DNA of 64,000 nucleotides from assembly GCF_044386045.1 (NCBI RefSeq), contig NZ_JBISCD010000039.1, positions 62,001 through 126,000 on the forward strand, given 5' to 3'. The notes below the pieces were generated by a model. The model had not been told where the DNA came from and did not search any database. It was given only the letters and a program-made list of their open reading frames with translations. Each line of letters opens with the position of its first letter. Within the stretch, counting starts at the first letter, position 1. The stretch is from Thalassobellus sediminis. GTDB lineage: Bacteria; Bacteroidota; Bacteroidia; Flavobacteriales; Flavobacteriaceae. The position numbers and the translations under genes were made by a program. Shown in pieces: positions 43,210 through 52,199 of this stretch.

Positions 43210-44214
43210 TTGGACGAAGTAAAACAAATAGCTACCGATATAAAAGAAGGCAAACTGAAACCTATTTATTTTTTAATGGGCGAAGAACCTTATTATATTG
43301 ATAAAATTTCAGATTATATTGAAGCTAGTGTTTTAAGTGAAGAGGAACGCGGATTCAATCAAACGGTTTTATACGGTCGTGATGTATCTATTGATGATAT
43401 TGTAGGAAATGCGAAGCGTTACCCTATGATGGCAGAGTATCAGGTTGTTATTGTTAAAGAAGCTCAAGATTTATCGCGTACTATTGAGAAACTGGCTTCT
43501 TATGCGCAAAATCCGCAACCTACAACAGTTCTCGTTTTTAATTATAAGTATAAGAAGATTGATAAGCGTAAAGCGTTGTATAAATCGCTTAAAAAAACGG
43601 GCGTTGTTTACGAGAGTAAAAAACTCTACGAAAACCAGGTAGCCGATTGGATTCGTCGAGTTTTATCACCTAAAAATTATACTATTTCGCCTAAAGCAGC
43701 ACAAATGCTTGTGGAGTTTTTAGGAACCGATTTAAGTAAAATTAATAATGAATTAGAGAAGCTTCAAATTATTTTACCTGAAGGAAGTCAGATTACGCCA
43801 GAGGTTATTGAAGTGAATATAGGTATTAGTAAAGACTTTAATAATTTCGAATTACGTAAAGCTGTTGGTGAACGCAATACTATTAAAGCCTATCAAATTG
43901 TTAATTATTTTGCGAACAATCCAAAGGATAATCCTATGGTGGTTACGGTATCTTTGTTGTTTAATTTCTTTTCCCAATTACTTCATTTTCATGGATTAAA
44001 TGATAAATCGCCTAGGAATGTTGCGTCTGCATTAAAGGTGAATCCGTATTTTGTAAATGAATACATATCAGCTGCTAGAAATTACCCGATGCGAAAAGTA
44101 AGCATGGTGGTTTCAACCCTTAGAGAGTTTGATGTAAAAAGTAAGGGTGTAGGCTCGAATGCCGTTCCGCAAGGTGATTTGTTAAAAGAATTGCTTGTTA
44201 AGATTCTTAGCTAA
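43210..44214 (+). CDS. holA: DNA polymerase III subunit delta
   Basis: 334 residues from a TTG start (no ATG near the conserved beginning). YFLMGEEPYYIDKISDYIE (about 17-35) and MMAEYQVVIVKEAQDL are typical of domain I of the clamp-loader delta subunit, and FLGTDLSKINNELEKL (about 175-190) is the characteristic domain II stretch. The C-terminal helical domain ends with AVPQGDLLKELLVKIL. It opens the beta clamp during loading. Single gene, divergent from the HsdR_N-like gene with about 100 bases between. Confidence 0.93.
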   Translation: MDEVKQIATDIKEGKLKPIYFLMGEEPYYIDKISDYIEASVLSEEERGFNQTVLYGRDVSIDDIVGNAKRYPMMAEYQVVIVKEAQDLSRTIEKLASYAQNPQPTTVLVFNYKYKKIDKRKALYKSLKKTGVVYESKKLYENQVADWIRRVLSPKNYTISPKAAQMLVEFLGTDLSKINNELEKLQIILPEGSQITPEVIEVNIGISKDFNNFELRKAVGERNTIKAYQIVNYFANNPKDNPMVVTVSLLFNFFSQLLHFHGLNDKSPRNVASALKVNPYFVNEYISAARNYPMRKVSMVVSTLREFDVKSKGVGSNAVPQGDLLKELLVKILS

Positions 44215-44308
44215 ATTTTTGTCCACAATTACCTATTCCTAAATAAACACAGAACAAACACTTAATTAAAAACGTTGTTGCTGTTTCGTTGTTTTTACTC
44301 CGTTTGAA

Positions 44309-44851
44309 TTATTGATATAAAACATATCTTGGAGGTTTTAGATCATTCAGTCTCATATACACAAGCATTTGCCCTCTGTGATGTGTTATATGGTCAGCAA
44401 GTAATAGAAGGATTTGCCTTTTCGTTCTATCTAACCCTAAATAATCTAACCTGTCATTAAATTTAGTAGTATCAAATTCGCTTATTAATTTTATAGTTTC
44501 ATTAAATGTTTTGTCAATTGTTGCAATCATTTCCTTTTTAGATTTATTGTCAACTTTTAGTTCTGTGTCTGTTTCCCAATCTCTTGCTTTACGTTCGCCT
44601 ATTAAAGTTTGACTATGCCAATCCATTGCCCAGGCTATATGCATTAAATTTTCTGCAAAACTTTTAGATTCTGGTGACGCTTTATATTCATATTTATCTT
44701 CTGGCATTTCCTCTGCAACAAGAATCAAGTATTTCCGAGAGTTTTCTAATCGTTCTAAATAGTCTTTGATAAAATCATTTTGTTGTGCACTTGTTGGTGA
44801 AGCAAATGAAGAAAAAATTATTGTCAAAGTCAGAATTAATATCTGTTTCAT
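44309..44851 (-). CDS. Exported DinB-family protein
   Basis: 180 residues with a clear signal peptide (1-22, ends PTSAQ). The mature part is a DinB four-helix bundle: PEDKYEYKASPESKSFAENLMHIAWAMDWH carries the first His pair and LLADHITHHRGQMLVYMRL the last, which together form the divalent metal site. Most DinB proteins act in the cytoplasm as metal-dependent thiol transferases; an exported form cannot use the same cytoplasmic thiol, so the substrate is open. Confidence 0.85.
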   Translation of the reverse strand: MKQILILTLTIIFSSFASPTSAQQNDFIKDYLERLENSRKYLILVAEEMPEDKYEYKASPESKSFAENLMHIAWAMDWHSQTLIGERKARDWETDTELKVDNKSKKEMIATIDKTFNETIKLISEFDTTKFNDRLDYLGLDRTKRQILLLLADHITHHRGQMLVYMRLNDLKPPRYVLYQ

Positions 44852-44943
44852 GCGTTTATAATTATTGTTTTTTATCGGTTACATATAACATTCTTTTAAT
44901 CATTTTCTAGGGTAGTGAAAATTTAGTTATGAATGGCAACTAT

Positions 44944-46437
44944 TTATAAATACACAGATACAGTAAGTACAAGCATAGTAAATACTAAAAGTATAATTAC
45001 TAACGGCATTACAAACTTCAACCATTTGTTATAGCCAACTTTTACAATAGCTAAGGAAGCTAATATTAAACCCGTAGGATTTATAAAAGCAAATAAACCC
45101 ATACCATATTGATAGGCGTTAACAACAAATTCTCTACCAATACCAACGCCATCGGCTAAAGGCGACATAATTGGCATAGTTAATACAGCCATTCCAGACG
45201 ATGAAGGAATAAAAAAGGATAAGCCTCCATAAATATAAAGCATCACATTTATAAATAGACCTTTATTCATGCCGTTTGTAGCATTACTTGCATAGTACAG
45301 CATAGTATCGCTTATTTGTCCGTTTTCCATTAAAACTGTTATGCCACGGGCAATACCTATTATTATAGCAACACCTAACAAATCGCTAGCACCTTTTATA
45401 AAGGTGTCAACAAAAGTGTATTCGTTTATTTGAGCTATGAATCCAATTAAAATAGAACCGACTAAAAATACAGCGGTCATTTCTATAAACCACCAGTCTA
45501 ACTGTGATACGCCATAAACCATGATGATAAAACACATAATGAAAATGAAAAGTATAACACGTAAGCGCGTAGTTAATACAATTAAAGAGTCGGTATTGCT
45601 ACCAAACATTTTTTCTATAGTATCTTTTTGATCGAAAATAACAGATTTTGACGGGTCTTTTTTGACACGCTGTGCATATCTGATGATGTAAATAATACAA
45701 ATAAGTGTTCCTAGAAAAAGCATAACAAATCGCCCTGTTAAACCTGTTGTCCAATTAATACCGGCAGCATCAGAAGCTATAATGGCACTAAACGGATTTG
45801 TTGTAGAGCACATCGTACCTATTGAAGAACCAATATAAACACTCGCCAACGCCACCATGGCATCGTATTTAGCTGCAAGAAATATAGGAATAAGAATGGG
45901 GTAGAAGGCTATGGTTTCTTCAGCCAAACCAAAAGTGGTACCTCCAATGGCAATGAGTATTGTTACAAGAATAATTAGTAGAAATTCTTTCCCTTTTAAG
46001 GCAACGGCTAGCCATGAAATACCAGCATCAAAAGCGCCTGTGTAATTCATAATACCAATAAGACCGCCTATAAACAGGACTAGAAAAATAATATCGGCGC
46101 CTTCAATAATACCTTTTATGGGCGATTGTATAAATGCTGCGACGCCTTGTGGTGTGTTTTCAACTTCTTTATAAGTGTTTGGAATGCTAATAGGTTTCCA
46201 AATATCGCCATTCGTAAACTTTTCTAATGGAATTTTAATGTTTAAGGCGTCTAAAGTGTTTTGTGTAGCTTCTAAAGAGGTAGTTTCTTCTAAATGTGTT
46301 TTGGTGAATGTATTGTCGTCTTTATTGTAAGCTAAGGAATCAAATTTTCCTGAAGGAATAATCCATGTTAAGATGGCTACTAAGCCAGCAATTATGAGCA
46401 ATATGGTTTGGGCTGTAGGGAATTTTATTTTTTTCAA
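44944..46437 (-). CDS. YfcC-family membrane transporter
   Basis: 497 residues with about 12 hydrophobic helices. The N-terminus FPTAQTILLIIAGLVAILTWIIPSGKFD and the later GGTTFGLAEETIAFYPI, CSTTNPFSAI and FFIPSSSGMAVLTMPIMSPLAD stretches are hallmarks of the YfcC / C4-dicarboxylate anaerobic carrier-like family. Members are annotated as basic amino acid or dicarboxylate carriers with little biochemical proof. Monocistronic and divergent from ung. Confidence 0.88.
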   Translation of the reverse strand: MKKIKFPTAQTILLIIAGLVAILTWIIPSGKFDSLAYNKDDNTFTKTHLEETTSLEATQNTLDALNIKIPLEKFTNGDIWKPISIPNTYKEVENTPQGVAAFIQSPIKGIIEGADIIFLVLFIGGLIGIMNYTGAFDAGISWLAVALKGKEFLLIILVTILIAIGGTTFGLAEETIAFYPILIPIFLAAKYDAMVALASVYIGSSIGTMCSTTNPFSAIIASDAAGINWTTGLTGRFVMLFLGTLICIIYIIRYAQRVKKDPSKSVIFDQKDTIEKMFGSNTDSLIVLTTRLRVILFIFIMCFIIMVYGVSQLDWWFIEMTAVFLVGSILIGFIAQINEYTFVDTFIKGASDLLGVAIIIGIARGITVLMENGQISDTMLYYASNATNGMNKGLFINVMLYIYGGLSFFIPSSSGMAVLTMPIMSPLADGVGIGREFVVNAYQYGMGLFAFINPTGLILASLAIVKVGYNKWLKFVMPLVIILLVFTMLVLTVSVYL

Positions 46438-46498
46438 GTCTGAAATATTTTTTAGGATTAAAGATAGTATTATTTTAGTGTGATTTTAAATTTTTCGA

Positions 46499-47164
46499 AT
46501 GAATATAGAGATAGAAAAGAGTTGGAAGAGGCATTTGCAAGATGAGTTTAATAAATCTTACTTTAAAGATTTATTAAATTTTGTTGAGTCTGAATATGAT
46601 GCAAATCAATGTTTTCCACCTGAAAATGAAATTTTTAACGCGTTTAATTCTTGTGCTTTTAATGCTGTTAAAGTTGTTATTATTGGTCAAGACCCGTATC
46701 ATGATGTTGGTCAAGCGAATGGGCTTTGTTTCTCTGTAAATAATGACGTAAAACATCCTCCGTCTTTAGTTAATATTTTTAAAGAACTTGAAACAGATAT
46801 GGGTATTCCGTATCCTAAAAGTGGCGATTTATCACATTGGGCTAAACAAGGTGTTTTATTATTAAATGCAACATTAACAGTAAGAGCGCATGAAGCTGGA
46901 AGTCATCAAAAAAAAGGTTGGGAACAATTTACTGATAATGTTATTGAAGTAATAAGTAATAAAAAAGAAAATATAACGTTTTTACTATGGGGAGGTTTTG
47001 CTAAGAAAAAAACAAAATTGATAGATACAAATAAGCATCAAGTTTTAACAAGTGGGCACCCATCTCCATTAAGCGCGAATAGAGGGTATTGGTTTGGTAA
47101 TAAGTGTTTTAGTAAAACTAATATGATTCTAAACGAATTAGGTTCACAATTAATATCTTGGTAG
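46499..47164 (+). CDS. ung: Uracil-DNA glycosylase
   Basis: 221 residues, usual length. Motif 1 GQDPYHDVGQANGLCFSV (about 63-80, with catalytic Asp in DPYH) and motif 4 HPSPLSANRGYWF (about 187-199, catalytic His) are intact, with LLLNATLTVRAHEAGSH between them. It removes uracil from DNA as the first step of base excision repair. Confidence 0.97.
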   Translation: MNIEIEKSWKRHLQDEFNKSYFKDLLNFVESEYDANQCFPPENEIFNAFNSCAFNAVKVVIIGQDPYHDVGQANGLCFSVNNDVKHPPSLVNIFKELETDMGIPYPKSGDLSHWAKQGVLLLNATLTVRAHEAGSHQKKGWEQFTDNVIEVISNKKENITFLLWGGFAKKKTKLIDTNKHQVLTSGHPSPLSANRGYWFGNKCFSKTNMILNELGSQLISW

Positions 47165-47268
47165 TTTTATTTACTATTATATGTTAGTAAATAAAACAAA
47201 ATAGCCTCAACATATATTTATGTAAATATATGTAGCTTATTATTGGCTGTAAATATTAGTTAAAAAAA

Positions 47269-47439
47269 TTAACTACCAGTTGGCGCTAAACGTGATTCTT
47301 CGAGGTGTAGTTCTGGTCTAAGTATAAAAGGTTTTTTGTCTACTTTGGCTCTTTTTTCTATTTTATTACAACTAAACATTAAAAGTAAAAAGTTAGTTGC
47401 TACTAAGGTGAAAATTGAAATAGTAATTGTTAATAACAT
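47269..47439 (-). CDS. Small single-span membrane protein
   Basis: 56 residues from ATG 47439 (an in-frame ATG at 47493 is less likely because it starts outside the hydrophobic segment). One membrane helix (about 3-22), then a short charged tail ending LRPELHLEESRLAPTGS. The C-terminal APTGS ending looks like that of small proteins I have seen in flavobacteria, but I know of no function. No operon partner: ung converges on it and the next gene on this strand is 118 bases away. Confidence 0.55.
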   Translation of the reverse strand: MLLTITISIFTLVATNFLLLMFSCNKIEKRAKVDKKPFILRPELHLEESRLAPTGS

Positions 47440-47530
47440 AGGCTTTGGGATTTTATATTCTGCTAAAATACATAAATAATCGATAAAATGCAACTATTTA
47501 TCGATTAAAAATATTAACACTACAAATTTA

Positions 47531-47612
47531 CTAAAAAAAAGACTACAAGCCTATAAGTAGTTATACTTAATTTTAATTTATATTAAAACTTTAAATTACG
47601 CTTGTAGTTTTT
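47531..47612 (-). terminator. Probable terminator of the exported cysteine protease
   Basis: On the minus strand AACTACAAGC pairs with GCTTGTAGT across a long AT-rich loop. The right arm is followed directly by eight T. The arms are at about 47533-47541 and 47602-47611; an inner hairpin ACTAC/GTAGT could form instead. Only the T-run and arm sequence support the call. Confidence 0.5.
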
Positions 47613-48771
47613 AAGATTTTGATAAAATTTTATAAGTTTTTTTAGGGAGTATATCCTTTTTTAGCAAAATAGAAATAGTTTTAAGTTTAAAATATGACTT
47701 ACTTATGTAAATAAAACCACCATTTCCTATTCTATTACCTGTTGATCCCCAAGAATTCTTAACTTTATAATACATTTTATTATTTTGATCTTTTACTATA
47801 CCAGTTATGTGCATTAAATGGTCATCAGTGGTATTATAATTTTCAAATTCTTCTTGCCTATATTCTTGAGTTATATCATTTTCTTTCACAATATAAGTTA
47901 ACGATTTTTTTGTGTTTTCTATGTCTTTCGGAATTACAGCAACTCCATACTTTTGTGAAAAAGTTTTTTCTGAAATGTCTATATCTAGAGCTATAGTATG
48001 GCCTTCTTTTAAAATATAATCAGTTATTTCAACTAATTCATTTAGAGGGACGTTATAATACGAACCGTTAGAAAAGTTATCGGGAATATTTAAAATAAAT
48101 TTAGAGTAAAAAGGAACTTGGGTAAATGATGTTAAAGAGACATAGTCATCAGGATTAAATTTTGTCATTTCTAAAAATGATTTTGGTGTATAATTTTGAT
48201 CATTATAAATGAAAGTTTCAGGCGTTTTTCCAATATATAGATTTAAAATAGAATCAGTTGATTGTTTCCAGTTTGGGTATTTAGAATCTTTTACATTTTT
48301 AATATAGGCGTCTAAAACTACTTTTAAGTCAGAAACTATTTTTGAATGATCATACCTATTCTCATTATTCATAAAACCATTGTAAGCGGTTTCAGGAACT
48401 AAGCCGTGTTTTTTTATAGAATTGGTAACGTCATGTGCCAACCCGCCTTCATTAAACTGAGTTTTTCCTTGTCTCATTATATAATTCCATGCTTTTTCTT
48501 CATATGTTTTTCTCACATTAAACATTTCAGAAATATCAATATCCTGTTCTGAATTTTTATAAATTTCAGATTCAATAAAAGAAGATGTTGAAAAACTCCA
48601 ACATGTTTGTGTTTTTCCTTGGTTTTTAACAGCAGAAGTTTTTAAATCAATTACAGTTGTAAACTCATATGGTTGTTCTGTAGAACCAGATATAATTTGT
48701 GAAGTCGTTTCTTGTGAGAAAGTAAAAAGTGTAGTTAGTAAAAGTGAAAAATTAAATAAAAAGTGTTTCAT
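47611..48771 (-). CDS. Exported papain-like (C1 family) cysteine peptidase
   Basis: 386 residues with a signal peptide (1-19, ends TFSQE). The catalytic triad of the C1B/bleomycin-hydrolase type is present: QGKTQTCWSFSTSSFIESE (Cys near 57, oxyanion Gln near 51), DHLMHITGIV (His near 322) and YKVKNSWGS (Asn near 341). C1B peptidases are usually cytoplasmic aminopeptidases; this one should act in the periplasm or outside. C-terminal length is as in the family. Monocistronic. Confidence 0.88.
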   Translation of the reverse strand: MKHFLFNFSLLLTTLFTFSQETTSQIISGSTEQPYEFTTVIDLKTSAVKNQGKTQTCWSFSTSSFIESEIYKNSEQDIDISEMFNVRKTYEEKAWNYIMRQGKTQFNEGGLAHDVTNSIKKHGLVPETAYNGFMNNENRYDHSKIVSDLKVVLDAYIKNVKDSKYPNWKQSTDSILNLYIGKTPETFIYNDQNYTPKSFLEMTKFNPDDYVSLTSFTQVPFYSKFILNIPDNFSNGSYYNVPLNELVEITDYILKEGHTIALDIDISEKTFSQKYGVAVIPKDIENTKKSLTYIVKENDITQEYRQEEFENYNTTDDHLMHITGIVKDQNNKMYYKVKNSWGSTGNRIGNGGFIYISKSYFKLKTISILLKKDILPKKTYKILSKS

Positions 48772-48886
48772 TATGGGGAGATTAAATCATTTAAAATCTA
48801 TTAAAGAAAATCATTTGTAAGCTTAAATTTTAAATTAAGCATAGCTATTAATAAAATAAAATTTATTTTTGACTAAAATAAATAAA

Positions 48887-49726
48887 ATGGACCAAGTAAA
48901 CTGGGTGACAGTTAAAGAATATGAAGACATTACATATAAAAAATGTGATGGTGTTGCGCGAATAGCATTTAATAGACCTAATGTACGTAATGCATTTAGA
49001 CCAAAAACAACAAGTGAGCTTTATGATGCATTTTACGATGCTAATGAAGATGTTAATATAGGTGTTGTTTTATTGTCTGCCGAAGGGCCTTCAACTAAAG
49101 ATGGTGTGTATTCGTTTTGTAGTGGAGGCGATCAAAAAGCAAGAGGAAAACAAGGTTATGTAGGTGAAGATGGATATCATCGATTAAATATTTTAGAAGT
49201 ACAACGTTTAATCCGTTTTATGCCAAAAGCTGTTATTGCTGTGGTGCCTGGTTGGGCTGTTGGTGGCGGGCATAGTCTACATGTGGTTTGCGATTTAACT
49301 TTAGCTAGTAAAGAGCATGCGATTTTTAAGCAAACAGACGCGGATGTTACGAGTTTTGATGGTGGTTATGGTTCGGCTTACTTAGCTAAAATGGTTGGAC
49401 AAAAAAAAGCACGAGAAATCTTTTTTTTAGGAAGAAATTATAATGCACAAGAAGCTTTTGATATGGGTATGGTTAATGCCGTAATTCCTCATGACGAGTT
49501 AGAAAGTACAGCCTATGAATGGGCTCAAGAAATATTAGCAAAATCACCTACTTCTATTAAGATGCTTAAATTTGCTATGAATTTAACCGATGATGGCATG
49601 GTGGGGCAACAAGTATTTGCTGGAGAAGCTACACGATTAGCGTATATGACAGATGAAGCTGTTGAGGGTAGAAACGCTTTTCTTGAAAAACGTAAGCCAG
49701 ATTTTGTAAAAAAATGGATTCCATAG
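48887..49726 (+). CDS. menB: 1,4-Dihydroxy-2-naphthoyl-CoA synthase
   Basis: 279 residues from ATG 48887 (TTG at 48869 possible). Crotonase-fold enzyme that closes the second ring of the menaquinone head group. Visible are RPNVRNAFRPKTTSELYDAF, the oxyanion SGGDQKARGKQGYVG loop (about 91-105), VPGWAVGGGHSLHVVCDLT (about 127-145) and TDADVTSFDGGYGSAYLA with the Asp/Tyr active-site region. The C-terminal GRNAFLEKRKPDF is family-typical. First gene of the operon menB-menA-MBL-menC-CPBP-menE; a TATTTTTG -7 box at 48864-48871 precedes it. Confidence 0.97.
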   Translation: MDQVNWVTVKEYEDITYKKCDGVARIAFNRPNVRNAFRPKTTSELYDAFYDANEDVNIGVVLLSAEGPSTKDGVYSFCSGGDQKARGKQGYVGEDGYHRLNILEVQRLIRFMPKAVIAVVPGWAVGGGHSLHVVCDLTLASKEHAIFKQTDADVTSFDGGYGSAYLAKMVGQKKAREIFFLGRNYNAQEAFDMGMVNAVIPHDELESTAYEWAQEILAKSPTSIKMLKFAMNLTDDGMVGQQVFAGEATRLAYMTDEAVEGRNAFLEKRKPDFVKKWIP

Positions 49727-49727
49727 T

Positions 49728-50636
49728 ATGCATATGAAAAATATTTTTCTTTGGATTTCAGCCATGCGTTTAAGAACGCTGCCTTTATCAATTTCAGGTA
49801 TTGTATTGGCTTCTAGCTTTGCTGAATATAATGGTGTTTTTAATTTAAAAGTTTTTGGTTTAGCAATTTTAACCACTTTAAGTTTTCAAATATTGTCCAA
49901 TCTTTCAAATGATTATGGAGACGGTGTAAAAGGAACAGACAATGATGATAGAATAGGGCCGGAACGTGCTTTGCAATCTGGTAAAATAACACCAGAAGAC
50001 ATGTTTAATGCTATTAAAATAAATGTTTTAATCTGTATAGGTTTATCTGTTTCATTAATCTTTAGTGCTTTTGGGGTAAAACATTTATTATTAACACTTT
50101 TGTTTTTCTTATTAGGGGCCTTCTCAGTTATTGCTGCCATTAGATACACGGTTGGTAATAATGCATATGGGTATAAGGCTTTGGGCGATGTTTTTGTTTT
50201 TATATTTTTCGGTTTAGTAAGTATAATAGGGTGTTATGTTCTTTATGCTAAACAAATAGATCATGTGGTTTTTTTACCATCAATAACTATTGGTTTCTTA
50301 AGTACAGCTGTATTAAATCTTAATAATATGCGTGATATTGATTCAGATACTAAAGCAAATAAAATTACTTTAGCAGTAAAGTTGGGTAGTAAAAATGCTA
50401 AATTGTATCATAAAACATTAATTATTTTAGCAATAGTACTTTCTAGTTTATTCGGACTTTTATATTACACATCACCTTATAATTTAATTTTTGTGATTGC
50501 TTATATTCCTTTATTAATTCATTTAAAAAAGGTACATAATAATACAGAACCAAAATTATTAGATCCTGAATTAAAGAAATTAGCGCTTACAACAGTCTTA
50601 TTAGCCATTTTAATGGGAATAGGGCATTTGTTGTAG
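49728..50636 (+). CDS. menA: 1,4-Dihydroxy-2-naphthoate polyprenyltransferase
   Basis: 302 residues, nine or so membrane helices. It attaches the isoprenoid tail to dihydroxynaphthoate. UbiA-family Asp motifs are seen as SNDYGDGVKGTDNDDRIGPERAL (about 60-82) and LNNMRDIDSDTKANKITLAVKLG (about 200-222). It begins one base after the menB stop, so translation is coupled. A second ATG at 49734 would shorten it by two residues. Confidence 0.96.
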   Translation: MHMKNIFLWISAMRLRTLPLSISGIVLASSFAEYNGVFNLKVFGLAILTTLSFQILSNLSNDYGDGVKGTDNDDRIGPERALQSGKITPEDMFNAIKINVLICIGLSVSLIFSAFGVKHLLLTLLFFLLGAFSVIAAIRYTVGNNAYGYKALGDVFVFIFFGLVSIIGCYVLYAKQIDHVVFLPSITIGFLSTAVLNLNNMRDIDSDTKANKITLAVKLGSKNAKLYHKTLIILAIVLSSLFGLLYYTSPYNLIFVIAYIPLLIHLKKVHNNTEPKLLDPELKKLALTTVLLAILMGIGHLL

Positions 50637-50678
50637 TATATTTAGTTATCATATTTTAATCTTTTAAATTCCATTGTT

Positions 50679-51158
50679 ATGAAAATCACTTTTTATGGTC
50701 ATGCTAGTTTAGGTATTCAAATAGATGACGTTAATATTCTTGTCGATCCTTTTATAACAGGAAACCCAAATGCTTCTAGCATTGATATAAATACAATTAA
50801 AGCCGATTATATTTTAGTAACACATGCGCATCAAGATCATATTTTAGATGTTGAAGCCATTGCGAAACGTACTAAGGCTATTATTATTTCTAATTATGAG
50901 ATTGTAACACATTTTGGTAAATTAGGACTTGAAGGTCACCCAATGAATCATGGAGGTACTTGGGATTTTGATTTTGGAACCGTTAAATATGTAAATGCTA
51001 TATTGGCGAGTGATTTTGTTGCATGTGATAAAATTTTAGGCTGCCATTACGATACCTTTGGATATATTGAAATAGATCATGAAGCAGCAAAAAGAAAATT
51101 CTTTGAAAAAGATAAAGATTTAATGCTTTTAGAAATTGGAGCGTCTATAGAATTATAA
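50679..51158 (+). CDS. UPF0173-type metallo-beta-lactamase-fold hydrolase with internal deletion
   Basis: 159 residues; relatives are about 225. The N-terminus (MKITFYGHASLGIQ, ILVDPFITGNP, THAHQDH at 48-54, HPMNHGG at 87-93) and the C-terminus (ILASDFVACDKILGCHYDTFG, then the LLEIGASIEL end) both align with the family. About 67 residues are missing between DFGTVKYVNA and ILASDF. The lost part should hold the GDT metal-binding Asp and the loop after the H-x-S site. The frame is kept. At the junction (50995-51002) the sequence ATGCTATA would be expected on both sides in an intact gene. The product is probably inactive. It lies in the menaquinone operon, 42 bases after menA and directly before menC. 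Confidence 0.8.
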   Translation: MKITFYGHASLGIQIDDVNILVDPFITGNPNASSIDINTIKADYILVTHAHQDHILDVEAIAKRTKAIIISNYEIVTHFGKLGLEGHPMNHGGTWDFDFGTVKYVNAILASDFVACDKILGCHYDTFGYIEIDHEAAKRKFFEKDKDLMLLEIGASIEL

Positions 51159-52196
51159 ATGATAAAGGCTTTTTATAAAAAACACATACTCAATTTTAAA
51201 CAAGCTAGCGGCACATCTCGTGGCATACTAAAAACAAAGGAAACGTGGTTTCTTATTTTAGAATCTAAAGAAAAACAAGGCGTAGGTGAGTGTGGCTTGT
51301 TTAGAGGTTTGTCTGTTGATGATAGAATAGATTATGAAGAAAAGCTAAAATGGACTTGCCAAAACATAAATTTAGCTTTGGAGGTTTTATTAGACGAATT
51401 AATAGAGTTCCCAAGTATTCAATTTGGATTGGAAATGGCTTTCAAATCTTTAGAAAGTCAAAATAAATTTGAATTATTTCCTTCAAAATTCACCAAAAGT
51501 CAAGATTCAATTTCTATTAATGGTCTCATTTGGATGGGAACCGAAGCTTTTATGAAACAACAAATCGTTGAAAAAATAGAAGCGGGTTTCACTTGTATTA
51601 AAATGAAAATTGGAGCCATCGATTTTCAAACAGAAATCAATATTCTAAAATCGATTAGAAATGAATTTTCTTCAAAAGATATAGAACTGCGTGTTGATGC
51701 CAATGGTGCTTTTCTACCTTCTGAAGCCTTAGAGAAATTAAAAATATTATCAGATTTTGATTTGCATTCTATTGAACAACCTATAAAACAAGGTCAAATA
51801 GAAGCTATGGCAAGCTTATGTAAAAACACGCCTTTACCAATTGCTTTAGACGAAGAATTAATAGGCATTTTTTATGTAGTAAATAAAGAAACATTGCTAA
51901 AAACTATAAATCCGCAATACATTATTTTAAAACCCAGTTTGGTTGGCGGATTTAAAGGCAGTAATGAATGGATTAAAATAGCTGAAAAGAATAAAATGGG
52001 TTGGTGGATTACCAGTGCACTGGAAAGTAATATTGGGCTTAATGCTATTGCTCAATATACCTATATGAAGCAAAGTAATTTACCTCAAGGATTAGGAACA
52101 GGAGGTTTGTTTACTAATAACTTTGATTCACCTTTACAGGTAAAAAAAGGTACATTGCAGTATAATAACAAAAATAATTGGAAATTTAATTTATAA
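51159..52196 (+). CDS. menC: o-Succinylbenzoate synthase
   Basis: 345 residues of the enolase superfamily, dehydrating SHCHC to o-succinylbenzoate. The catalytic Lys is in CIKMKIGA (about 149), the metal ligands are in LRVDANGAF (Asp near 176), SIEQPI (Glu near 205) and ALDEEL (Asp near 229), and the second catalytic Lys is in IILKPSLVGG (near 254). The ATG follows the stop of the MBL gene with no spacer. Confidence 0.95.
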   Translation: MIKAFYKKHILNFKQASGTSRGILKTKETWFLILESKEKQGVGECGLFRGLSVDDRIDYEEKLKWTCQNINLALEVLLDELIEFPSIQFGLEMAFKSLESQNKFELFPSKFTKSQDSISINGLIWMGTEAFMKQQIVEKIEAGFTCIKMKIGAIDFQTEINILKSIRNEFSSKDIELRVDANGAFLPSEALEKLKILSDFDLHSIEQPIKQGQIEAMASLCKNTPLPIALDEELIGIFYVVNKETLLKTINPQYIILKPSLVGGFKGSNEWIKIAEKNKMGWWITSALESNIGLNAIAQYTYMKQSNLPQGLGTGGLFTNNFDSPLQVKKGTLQYNNKNNWKFNL

Positions 52197-52199
52197 GAT

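Noticed and set aside
42660..43253. Restriction-modification locus suggested by the HsdR N-terminal-type domain
   Set aside because: No helicase part, methylase or specificity subunit is present; the gene is a stand-alone 147-residue protein coupled to a glycosyltransferase, and the extended start at 43253 would overlap the holA start.
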